Below are positions 7,279-13,694 of a stretch of DNA of 18,484 nucleotides, one piece after another. The notes below the pieces were generated by a model. That model saw only the letters and a program-made list of their open reading frames with translations. It ran no database searches and was not told the DNA's origin. Location: contig CAZNYC010000082.1 in assembly GCA_964577175.1 (NCBI GenBank), forward strand, positions 1 through 18,484, in the 5' to 3' direction. The position numbers and the translations under genes were made by a program. This stretch comes from BS750m-G62 sp964577175 (lineage in GTDB: Bacteria; Planctomycetota; Phycisphaerae; FEN-1346). Position 1 is the stretch's first letter. Each line of letters opens with the position of its first letter.

Positions 7279-8166
7279 CTACCCTCCCGGCACGAACACC
7301 GGCCGGGCCTCGATCTGCGGGGGCAGCGAGTATTCCCACGCGAAGATCGACGGGTCCGGTTCCGCCACGCCCTTCAGTTCCATCCGCGCCCCCGGCTTCA
7401 AGGCGCCGTCGAAAGTCACCTTGCCCTGGTACCGATGCCGCGCGTCATTCGCACCCGCGCACCATGTGACGCTCACGTCGAGATGTTTGAGCGCCCACCG
7501 GCTGCGGTTCGTCACCGCCAGGGTGAAGTCCTGCGGCGACCCGGGGGTGCCGGAGGTCTCCGCCAGTTCGATGGGCAGGAGGTGGTTCAGGATGCCGCTC
7601 TTGACGCCCTCGGGGGTGGCCAGGTTCCGCGCCACGCGGCGATACTGGGCCCGCTCGTCAACCGAGGCGTCGGCGGGCATCGGCAGGAAGTGCTCCGTCG
7701 CGAACGTGCTGTTCCACTGGTCCACGGTGGGATAGGCGGTGCCGTCCCACCGGCCGAGGCGGAAGCGGATCCGTCCCTTCTGGCGGGTGATCCACTGCCG
7801 CGCGTCCTCGCCGGCCGCCTCGCCGACCAACTCGGCCGGGGCCGCCATGGCGTCGACCTCCACCTTGCCCCGATGCTCGATGAAGAGGCGGTACCTCGCC
7901 GCCCCCGCCGCCGGGGGCGAACCGGCGGGGTGGGGCTCCTCCGGCACCAGGCCGCCCACGCACTGCCGCGCGTACTCGAGCATCGTCTCCAGGTACGACT
8001 GCCGGTGCTCGGCGGGGGTCAGGAGGCCGGTCTCGACGACCACGTCGAGTTCGGCCTTCGGGGACGCCGGCGCCGGGGACGCGGGCGCCGGCGACTCGGC
8101 GCGCGCAGGCGCCGCCGCGCACACCACCGCCGCAGCGGCAGACAGGATGCAGGGTAAGATCGCCAT
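7279..8166 (-). CDS. Secreted hypothetical protein
   Basis: I do not recognise this 295-aa protein. It starts with a clear signal peptide (MAILPCILSAAAAVVCAAAPARA, residues 1-23), followed by an Ala-Pro-Ser spacer (about 25-37), so it is exported. The central part (about 40-190) is mixed, with PTVDQWNSTFATEHFLP and an Arg-rich RIRFRLGRWDGTAYP. The C-terminal 90 residues look beta-rich (FTLAVTNRSRWALKHLDVSVTW ... MELKGVAEP), which would fit an Ig-like FxLYD-type fold; this is a guess. The ATG at 8166 follows only a weak GGGGACCGG. A promoter-like pair lies 33-62 nt upstream. The gene stands alone between palindromic elements X (downstream) and V/Y (upstream). Codon use looks like its neighbours. 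Confidence 0.75.
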   Translation of the reverse strand: MAILPCILSAAAAVVCAAAPARAESPAPASPAPASPKAELDVVVETGLLTPAEHRQSYLETMLEYARQCVGGLVPEEPHPAGSPPAAGAARYRLFIEHRGKVEVDAMAAPAELVGEAAGEDARQWITRQKGRIRFRLGRWDGTAYPTVDQWNSTFATEHFLPMPADASVDERAQYRRVARNLATPEGVKSGILNHLLPIELAETSGTPGSPQDFTLAVTNRSRWALKHLDVSVTWCAGANDARHRYQGKVTFDGALKPGARMELKGVAEPDPSIFAWEYSLPPQIEARPVFVPGG

Positions 8167-8198
8167 CGCCGGTCCCCGTCGGCACGGGTTCGCCCGTC

Positions 8199-8228
8199 AC
8201 TCTACCGGCGAAGGTGGGAGGAGGTCAA
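8199..8228 (-). promoter_or_regulatory. Candidate promoter of the 295-aa secreted protein
   Basis: Read on the minus strand, TTGACC (8223-8228, 5 of 6 to the -35 consensus) and TAGAGT (8199-8204, 4 of 6 to TATAAT) are 18 bp apart. The expected start would give a leader of about 25 nt before the ATG at 8166. The pair lies just outside palindrome V. Confidence 0.45.
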
Positions 8229-8233
8229 GCGGC

Positions 8234-8390
8234 GAGGCGTCCCTGTCCTGCGCAGCAACGAAGGCTCCAGGAGTCCTTTTTCCCCACCCCCTGCTCTCCA
8301 CGGAAGAGCCGCGCACCCCCACGCGCCGGCGCGCCTGCGAAAAAGACTCGTGGAACCTTCGTCGTCGCCCCCGAGGCACGGGGACGCCTC
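8234..8390. repeat. Large imperfect palindrome V
   Basis: The left arm 8234-8282 (starting GAGGCGTCCCTGT, ending AGGAGTCCTTTTTC) and the right arm 8339-8390 (starting GAAAAAGACTCGTGGAACC, ending GGGGACGCCTC) are imperfect reverse complements with a 3-nt length difference. The 56-nt centre includes the perfect palindrome CGCGCCGGCGCG and a GCTCT/AGAGC stem. It has no coding capacity. With Y it fills the 372-bp gap between the 295-aa gene and deoC. Confidence 0.7.
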
Positions 8391-8396
8391 CGTGCG

Positions 8397-8534
8397 ACAA
8401 CGCTAACTCGTGCGCGGCGGGTCGGAGCCTGTCCCGACCGGGGCGGAGGGGCACCCGCCACACCGCCCGTCACATGGCGTTTCGAGCGCGGTCGGTGCAC
8501 AGGCCCACCGCACAAATGGCCGACTTAGCGTTGT
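8397..8534 (+). repeat. MITE-like element Y
   Basis: The 138-bp element has near-perfect terminal inverted repeats: CGACAACGCTAACTCG (8395-8410) and CGACTTAGCGTTGTCG (8521-8536) match at 15 of 16 positions. One end continues TGCGCGGCGGGTC (8411-8423), the same 13 bp found at the corresponding end of X. The other end shares AATGGCCGACTT with X (as CAAATGGCCGACTTAGCG here). It lies 4 nt beyond the stop of deoC and 6 nt from palindrome V, and is inverted relative to X. No ORF or transposase. Confidence 0.72.
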
Positions 8535-8538
8535 CGTC

Positions 8539-9237
8539 TCAGGCGGCCTCCCATTTGTAGAAGTCTTCGAGGATGTCGAGCGGCGCATCGACGGCGACCC
8601 GCGAGGCGCCCGCCTCCAGCAGCGCCAGGACCTTCTTGAAGCGCGTCACGCCGCCGGCGGCCTCGATCTCGGCGTCGCCGGCGGCGGCCCGCTTCAGCAG
8701 CCGCACGTCGTGCACCCGCACGTTGCCCTCGCCGAACCCGGTGTGCGTCTTCACGACATCGGCCCCGGCGTCGATGGCCAGGCGCGCCGCACGCACCTCC
8801 TCGGTGTCCGTCAGGTAACAGCACTCGAGCGTCACCTTCAGGGTGATGCCCGAGGCCAGGCGCCGGACGGCGGCGATCTCGGATTCCACGTCGCCGTACC
8901 GGCTGCTCTTCATGGCCACCAGGTTGATGATCATGTCGACCTCGCCGGCGCCGGCCTCGATGGAGGCGGCCGCCTCGTCGCACTTGGCCCGGCACCCGGA
9001 ATGGCCGAACGGCATGCCAACCGCCCCGCACACGGTGACGCCCGAGCCTTTCAGGACGCGGGTCGCCATCGGCACCGCGTACGGCGGGAGGCAGACGGCG
9101 GCGAGGTCGTAGTCGGCCGCCTCCCGGCAGGTCTGCTCGATGCCCTCGAACGTCTGGTCCGGCGAGAGAACGAGATGCTCCAGCGCCCCCGTCACCGTTT
9201 CGACCGTTACGTCCGCCACGCTCCGTGTCTGTGTCAT
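8539..9237 (-). CDS. deoC: DeoC/DERA-family class I aldolase with altered active site
   Basis: This 232-aa TIM-barrel protein belongs to the deoxyribose-phosphate aldolase family, which cleaves 2-deoxyribose-5-phosphate to glyceraldehyde-3-phosphate and acetaldehyde through a lysine Schiff base. Family signatures are VCLPPYAVPMATRVLKGSGVTVC (48-70), GMPFGHS, EVDMIINLVAMKSSRY (Asp101) and GADVVKTHTGFG with the Schiff-base Lys163. Two positions differ from classical enzymes. The usual (I/L)DHTLL near the N-terminus reads LEHLVL (Glu20), and the second lysine of the V-K-A-S-G-G motif reads IEAAGG (Glu192). It may therefore have a different substrate or low DERA activity. Start is the ATG at 9237 behind AGGAGG (9245-9250); the longer frame has no family homology. 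The 247-nt upstream gap carries a candidate operator. Confidence 0.82.
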   Translation of the reverse strand: MTQTRSVADVTVETVTGALEHLVLSPDQTFEGIEQTCREAADYDLAAVCLPPYAVPMATRVLKGSGVTVCGAVGMPFGHSGCRAKCDEAAASIEAGAGEVDMIINLVAMKSSRYGDVESEIAAVRRLASGITLKVTLECCYLTDTEEVRAARLAIDAGADVVKTHTGFGEGNVRVHDVRLLKRAAAGDAEIEAAGGVTRFKKVLALLEAGASRVAVDAPLDILEDFYKWEAA

Positions 9238-9327
9238 CGTGTCGCCTCCTGTTGTGCTGGTCGCGTCCGGCGTTACCGGCCGGCAGCGCGATCCGAAGGA
9301 CGCGGGCACCGACCGCCAAACGTGCCC

Positions 9328-9343
9328 ACTTGTCACCACAAGT
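9328..9343 (-). promoter_or_regulatory. Perfect 16-bp dyad, candidate GntR/AraR-type operator
   Basis: ACTTGT-CACC-ACAAGT is a perfect 6-bp inverted repeat with a 4-bp spacer, 90 nt upstream of the deoC ATG. Its outline matches GntR-family operators such as AraR sites (ACTTGT-N4-ACAAGT). On the minus strand it overlaps a weak promoter-like TTGCTC-17 bp-TCTACT. The remainder of 9238-9484 shows nothing else convincing except a short GGGGA-A-TCCCC palindrome near 9419. Confidence 0.4.
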
Positions 9344-9484
9344 AGACACGGACGGGGGGTTTCGAGCAATCCGGGGGGACCCGCTTCGGGCATACAGAAA
9401 ACGCCAATTCAGGCGTGGGGGAATCCCCTATATGGCCAGGCAGCAGGGAAAATGGGGCAAAAGAATGAGCATGATGCAAAGAGA

Positions 9485-10915
9485 CTATTCAAAAAGCGCT
9501 GCGTCCGCCAGCAAAAGCGGCCAATCGACCAGCGGCAGGGAGGGAACCTCCCAGGCCCCGTCCTGGCGGGCGGCCCTGTCGAGACGGTATACGCGCCCGG
9601 TCAGCGGGTCCGCCAGCACCGGCCGCTCCAGTGCCAGCCCTTCCGCGGTGGGGATGCGGGCCCGCACGGTCCGCCGGCCGAAACCCTCGAACAGGTCCAT
9701 CGGGTGCCAGTAGGCCAGGAGCAGGCGGCCGCGGCGGCGGAAGGCAGCGGCGACGGTCCGGCCGTCGTCGTCGCCCTCGAAGACCGTCTCGACCTCGATC
9801 CGTTCGGAGGCGGCGTCCAGCAGCGCCCCCAACCGCCGGTACGCGAAGTACGCCGCCTTGGGCGTGTAATCGCCGCGCAGCAGGCCCTTGTCGTTCCGTT
9901 TGCCGCGGTAGCCCACGAGGTCGACGATGACGAAGTACGAGGTCATCTCCACGTCGAGGAGCAGGTCCGTGAGGATCCGCCGCAGCAGCCACTTGGCCTG
10001 GAGCGTTTCGGTCCACGGCAGGTTGGAGAGGGCCCCGCTGCCGCCCCGGCGCGACGGGCACCCGTTCTCGCCCTGCCATATCTCGATGCCCTTCTTGTGG
10101 GCGGCGAGCGCCTCGCGCAGCGCCGTCACCTGGCCCCGGTACCCCGCCTCGGGGCGCCGCCGGTACGGATGGTACGTGACCTTGTCGACGTGCGCCGCCA
10201 GGCCGTGCTCCAGGCATCCGCGGACGAACGCGGTGTCGATGCCGGCCGTCGCGCACCCGATGATGACGGCGTCCGGCACGCGGCGGCGGACCTCCGGGGC
10301 GGTCATCTTTACCAGGTCCACGTAATCGGCGGGGTCGGACGTCTTCGGCTTCCAGAAGTGCGAGATGTTCGGCTCGTTCCAGATCTCCCAGTGCCGCACG
10401 CGGCCCGCAAAGTGTTCGGCGATGGCCCGCGTGTACCGGACCCACGCCTGCCGGGCCGCCTCGTCGAACACCGGCGCCCAGCCGACGGCGGCCGCGTCCG
10501 CCCCCGGACTGTACAGCGGGTTGCCGTACCCCAGGTTGAACCACGGCTGGACGCCGACGGCGAGCAGGCCGTCGACCACATCGTCGAGCCAGCCGAAGTC
10601 GTACGTGCCCTTCGTGGTCTCGGTGCGGGCCCAGCCCGTCTGGCACCGCGCCCACTTGACGCCCAGTTTGCCGACCCACGGCGTGGCGCGATGGGGGTTG
10701 AAGATCTTGCGGTCGAGGACCTCGAAGCCGACGCCGAGGGGCGAGGCCTCGATCTCGCGGGACGGGCGCACCGGCATCGCCCCCACGGCCGGGAGGCCCA
10801 GGTCGGGCACGTCCGCGCCGGGCGCCCACGTGCCGGCCGCTCGCCGTCCGGCCAGGCCCATTGCGGCGGCGCCGAGGCCGGCCCGCAACCAGGCGCGTCG
10901 GGTGATGCCGTTCAC
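9485..10915 (-). CDS. Tat-exported glycoside hydrolase, clan GH-A (GH39-like)
   Basis: This 476-aa exported enzyme probably hydrolyses glycosidic bonds in plant or algal polysaccharides. It has a twin-arginine signal (TRRAWLRAGLGAAAMGLAG, residues 5-23). The (beta/alpha)8 barrel carries the acid/base glutamate E181 in HWEIWNEPN and the nucleophile E283 in IWQGENG. VTYHPY (246-251) and LGVKWARCQTGWARTE (84-99) are also typical of clan A. The C-terminal 100 residues (from about 375) look like an all-beta accessory domain. Family GH39 is the best guess; substrate is unknown. Start is a GTG at 10915 after GGGAAGGGAT; the first ATG further in would remove the Tat signal. It begins 28 nt after the PfkB kinase stop, so the two are likely co-transcribed. 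Confidence 0.85.
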   Translation of the reverse strand: MNGITRRAWLRAGLGAAAMGLAGRRAAGTWAPGADVPDLGLPAVGAMPVRPSREIEASPLGVGFEVLDRKIFNPHRATPWVGKLGVKWARCQTGWARTETTKGTYDFGWLDDVVDGLLAVGVQPWFNLGYGNPLYSPGADAAAVGWAPVFDEAARQAWVRYTRAIAEHFAGRVRHWEIWNEPNISHFWKPKTSDPADYVDLVKMTAPEVRRRVPDAVIIGCATAGIDTAFVRGCLEHGLAAHVDKVTYHPYRRRPEAGYRGQVTALREALAAHKKGIEIWQGENGCPSRRGGSGALSNLPWTETLQAKWLLRRILTDLLLDVEMTSYFVIVDLVGYRGKRNDKGLLRGDYTPKAAYFAYRRLGALLDAASERIEVETVFEGDDDGRTVAAAFRRRGRLLLAYWHPMDLFEGFGRRTVRARIPTAEGLALERPVLADPLTGRVYRLDRAARQDGAWEVPSLPLVDWPLLLADAALFE

Positions 10916-10943
10916 GCGGAATCCCTTCCCTGTTTCGCTGGAA

Positions 10944-11978
10944 TCAGTCGCCGCCCTGCTGCTCGCGCCGGACGGCCCGGCGCATCTCGTCCATCGCCTC
11001 GACGGTAGCGGTGCCGGTCGTGCCGACCTGCTTGACGACGACGCCGCCGGCGAGGTTCGCCAGTTCGGCGGCCTCCGCCGCCGACGCCCCGGCCGCCAGC
11101 GCCATCGCCACGTTCGCCAGGACCGTATCGCCGGCGCCGACTTCGTCGATGGGCGGGTCCGCCGGCACGCCGCGCACGTGCGTGGCGCGGTCGCCGTCGG
11201 CCACGAGGAGGCCCTCCTGGCCGAGCGTCACGAACACGGGCCGGCCCAGGTCGCCGGACCATCGGGCGGCCAGGGCCTCCGGGTCGAGGTCCTCGTCCGA
11301 GGCGCTGAAGTGATCGGCCAGTTCCCGCAGGTTCACCTTGACGGAGACGCCGGAGAAATCGCCGGCGGCCGTCCGGCTGTCGGCCACGATGGTCTTGTCC
11401 GGGTACGCCTCGGCCAGGTCGGTCAGGGCCTCCTTGGCGCGGGGCGTCAGCACGCCGCACCCCGGCTCCGGCACCTGGTCCATCGCGACGACGGCATCGG
11501 CGCGGGCGATGGTCTCGGTCAGGCCGGCGATGATCGCGTCCTCCAGGTCGCGCGGCGTGGGGGTCCGGCTCCGCAGGTCCAGCCGGTTGCGTTCCTCCGG
11601 GGGCGACTCTGCGTTCCACATCAGCGGCTTGAGGTACGCGAACGTCGTCCGGTCGGACCGGGTGTGGAAGTGCGCCAGGTCAACGCCCAGGGCCTCCAGG
11701 GCGCGGCGGAGTTCGAAGCCCTCGCCGTCGTCGCCGCGGCAGCCCACCGCCGACAGGTGCTTCGGCGCAAGGGCCGCCAGGTTCGCCAGCACGTTCCCCC
11801 CGGCGCCCGGCTGCGGCCGGACGCGGACCACGTTCCAGACCGGCAGGCCCGTCTCGATGGAGGTCTCCTCGATGGCCGGGTCGATCTCCAGGTACCGGTC
11901 GAGCGCCACGTCGCCGACGAGGGCGGCCCGCAGCGACGGGTACCGCGAGGTGATTTCGCGAAAACGGTCCTCGGTCAT
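10944..11978 (-). CDS. PfkB-family carbohydrate kinase (HldE/RfaE-like)
   Basis: This is a 344-aa cytosolic ribokinase-fold enzyme that phosphorylates a sugar or sugar phosphate with ATP. N-terminal features are VGDVALDRYLEID (21-33) and GAGGNVLANLAAL (58-70), which matches the first PfkB signature region. C-terminal features are VFVTLGQEGLLV (248-259) and DEVGAGDTVLANVAMAL, with the GAGD anion hole at 281-284 and Asp284 as catalytic base. The wording around both motifs is closest to the kinase half of HldE/RfaE (heptose-phosphate kinase), but the cytidylyltransferase half is absent and the substrate cannot be assigned. Start is the ATG at 11978 with AGAGAGGA upstream. The frame stays open far upstream, antiparallel to the frame of the next gene, but that part has no homology. 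It is followed by the glycosidase gene. Confidence 0.88.
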   Translation of the reverse strand: MTEDRFREITSRYPSLRAALVGDVALDRYLEIDPAIEETSIETGLPVWNVVRVRPQPGAGGNVLANLAALAPKHLSAVGCRGDDGEGFELRRALEALGVDLAHFHTRSDRTTFAYLKPLMWNAESPPEERNRLDLRSRTPTPRDLEDAIIAGLTETIARADAVVAMDQVPEPGCGVLTPRAKEALTDLAEAYPDKTIVADSRTAAGDFSGVSVKVNLRELADHFSASDEDLDPEALAARWSGDLGRPVFVTLGQEGLLVADGDRATHVRGVPADPPIDEVGAGDTVLANVAMALAAGASAAEAAELANLAGGVVVKQVGTTGTATVEAMDEMRRAVRREQQGGD

Positions 11979-12011
11979 GGCCGGTCCTCTCTGCGTTCGC
12001 CGTGTACGGCA

Positions 12012-12118
12012 CATTGAGCCTACCGCGCGGTGGGCCTCCGTATCCACCGCGCATGAACGACGCTTCCCGCCCACGCAACGGGTGCGGAGACCCGCCGCGC
12101 ACCATTTCGAAGCGTGGC
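12012..12118 (-). repeat. Degenerate relative of element X (element Z)
   Basis: TGCGGAGACCCGCCGCGCAC (12083-12102) matches X 7242-7261 at 19 of 20 positions. A hairpin, GCGCGGTGG (12025-12033) with CCACCGCGC (12044-12052), occupies the place of the X hairpin. The order hairpin, then CGCTT, then this core is also the same as in X. Terminal inverted repeats are not recognisable. It occupies the 164-bp gap between the oxidoreductase stop and the kinase start; its boundaries are approximate. Confidence 0.5.
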
Positions 12119-12142
12119 ACAGGCCATTGGCCGGCCCGGGCT

Positions 12143-13495
12143 CTACACCTCCGGCAGTTCGTACCCCTTCCGATACGGCGCCTTGATGAGGGCGTTGGCG
12201 GCGTCGTTGTCGAAGCGGCCCGTCTTCGGATCGTAGTTCAGCGCCACGTTGCCGACGCGGTGGGCGATGTTGCCCATGTGCATGGCGCAGCAGGTGTCGT
12301 TGGCGAGGGCCATGTCGGCCGCGGGTTGCTTGCGGCTCTTGATGCACTCGAGGAAATCGCGGTAGTGCGGCTCGTCGCACGGACGGCCGTACACCTTCTC
12401 GACCTCTCGCCCGCCGGACTGGACGACGACCCATCCGCCGCCGTGCCGGCCCACGATCATCATCAGGTCGGATCCATAAATCTCGATGCGCGTGGCGTTC
12501 TGCGTCCAGTACGGCTGCTCGTCGTTGCGGCGGATCGTGCCGGTCGTCTTCCGCATGTAGCGCGGGTAGGCGGTGAGTTCGAACGTCATGGCGAAGTCGC
12601 CGAAGTCGAACGAGGCCAACTGGACGTCCGGCACCTCGGCCTCGTCGTCGGGGTGGGCGTACCGGCCGCCCAGGGTGCGGACGCTCTTCGGCATGCCGGG
12701 GTCGCCCATCAGCATGAGGGCCAGGTCGATCTGGTGGATGCCGTCGTTGCCCATGTCGCCATTGCAGAAGTCCCAGAAGTAGAGCCACCCGTGGCTGACG
12801 AGCCCCTTGTGATACGGCCGCTGGGCCGCCCGGCCGAGCCAGCGGTCCCAGTCGAAGCCCTCGGGCTTCGTGCCGCGCTCGCCCAGGTGGACCGGGCCGC
12901 CGGGTTTCATGTTGAAGACCCGGACGAGCGGAATCGTCCCGAGTTTGCCCGACTTGATGTATTCCCGGGCCTTCAGGACGTACGGCCCGCTGCGGTTCTG
13001 CGTGCCGATGGTCACGACCCGCTTGTACTTGCGAGCGGCCTCGAGCATCTTGCGGCTCTCGAAGATGCTGTGGGCGGCGGGCTTCTCGCAGTAGACGTCC
13101 TTGCCGGCCTTGCACGCCATGATCGTGGCGGGGGCGTGCCAGTGGTCCGGCGTGGCGATGACGATGGCGTCGCAGTCCTTGGCGTCGAACAGGCGCTCCA
13201 TCTTCTGCACGCATTTCGGTTTATCGTCCTGGGCCTTGGCGACGAACTCGGCCGACGCCGCGAGGCGGGCCGGGTTCACGTCGCACAGGTACGTCACGCG
13301 GGCGCCCAGTTGGGCCATGCCGTACCCGTTGTAGCGTCCCCGGCCGCCGCAGCCGATCACGCCGATGTTGATGCGTTCGTTGGCGCCGAGGACGCGGCGC
13401 GGCTTGCCGGCGGCGACGGCGAAGGTGCCCACGGCCGCCCCCGTGGCGGCCAGCGACGACGTGCTCAGAAACGTTCGGCGGGACATGCGGGACAT
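12143..13495 (-). CDS. Tat-exported Gfo/Idh/MocA-family oxidoreductase
   Basis: This is a 450-aa NAD(P)-dependent oxidoreductase of the type abundant in planctomycetes, probably acting on a sugar or sugar acid. It starts with a Tat signal (SRRTFLSTSSLAATGAAVGTF, from residue 5). The Rossmann fold has INIGVIGCGGRGRYNG (dinucleotide loop G48-x-G-G-R-G), then VIATPDHWHAPATIMACKAGKDVYCEKP with the catalytic EKP at 137-139. The second half has GDMGNDGIHQIDLALMLMG, the usual substrate-binding His region. Tat export implies the cofactor is bound before translocation, as in glucose-fructose oxidoreductase. Start is the ATG at 13495 with GAAGGAGG directly upstream; an internal Met (residue 4) is less well placed. 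It is isolated by palindrome A copy 2 upstream and element Z downstream. Confidence 0.92.
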   Translation of the reverse strand: MSRMSRRTFLSTSSLAATGAAVGTFAVAAGKPRRVLGANERINIGVIGCGGRGRYNGYGMAQLGARVTYLCDVNPARLAASAEFVAKAQDDKPKCVQKMERLFDAKDCDAIVIATPDHWHAPATIMACKAGKDVYCEKPAAHSIFESRKMLEAARKYKRVVTIGTQNRSGPYVLKAREYIKSGKLGTIPLVRVFNMKPGGPVHLGERGTKPEGFDWDRWLGRAAQRPYHKGLVSHGWLYFWDFCNGDMGNDGIHQIDLALMLMGDPGMPKSVRTLGGRYAHPDDEAEVPDVQLASFDFGDFAMTFELTAYPRYMRKTTGTIRRNDEQPYWTQNATRIEIYGSDLMMIVGRHGGGWVVVQSGGREVEKVYGRPCDEPHYRDFLECIKSRKQPAADMALANDTCCAMHMGNIAHRVGNVALNYDPKTGRFDNDAANALIKAPYRKGYELPEV

Positions 13496-13560
13496 GATCG
13501 TGCCTCCTTCAGGGTTCGGCGCGGCATCCAGCGATCGTTACGTGCTAAGCCCCGACAGGA

Positions 13561-13672
13561 TGTCATTCTGAGGCCCCGCTTGCGGGGCAGAAGAATCTCG
13601 CCGTGCGAATGGCAGAACGGCAACGACCCAGGCGAGATTCTTCGTCGCCCATACGGGCTCCTCAGAATGACA
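13561..13672. repeat. Palindromic element family A, copy 2
   Basis: TGTCATTCTGAG (13561-13572) pairs with CTCAGAATGACA (13661-13672). The inner arm GAAGAATCTCGCC pairs with GGCGAGATTCTTC. Side hairpins are GCCCCGC-TT-GCGGGGC (13573-13588) and GCCC-ATAC-GGGC (13647-13658). It lies between the 3' end of the 971-aa protein gene and the 5' end of the oxidoreductase gene. It has the same orientation as copies 1 and 3. Confidence 0.88.
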
Positions 13673-13694
13673 ATCTGCACTCGCCCGTGCTCTG

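Noticed and set aside
7124..8536. Insertion sequence with a transposase
   Set aside because: No transposase motifs are seen. The only gene between X and Y encodes a secreted protein.
9360..9440. Sigma-54 type promoter (TGGC...GC) on the minus strand upstream of deoC
   Set aside because: The spacing between GG and GC is 2 bp too long and the -12 element lacks TTGC.
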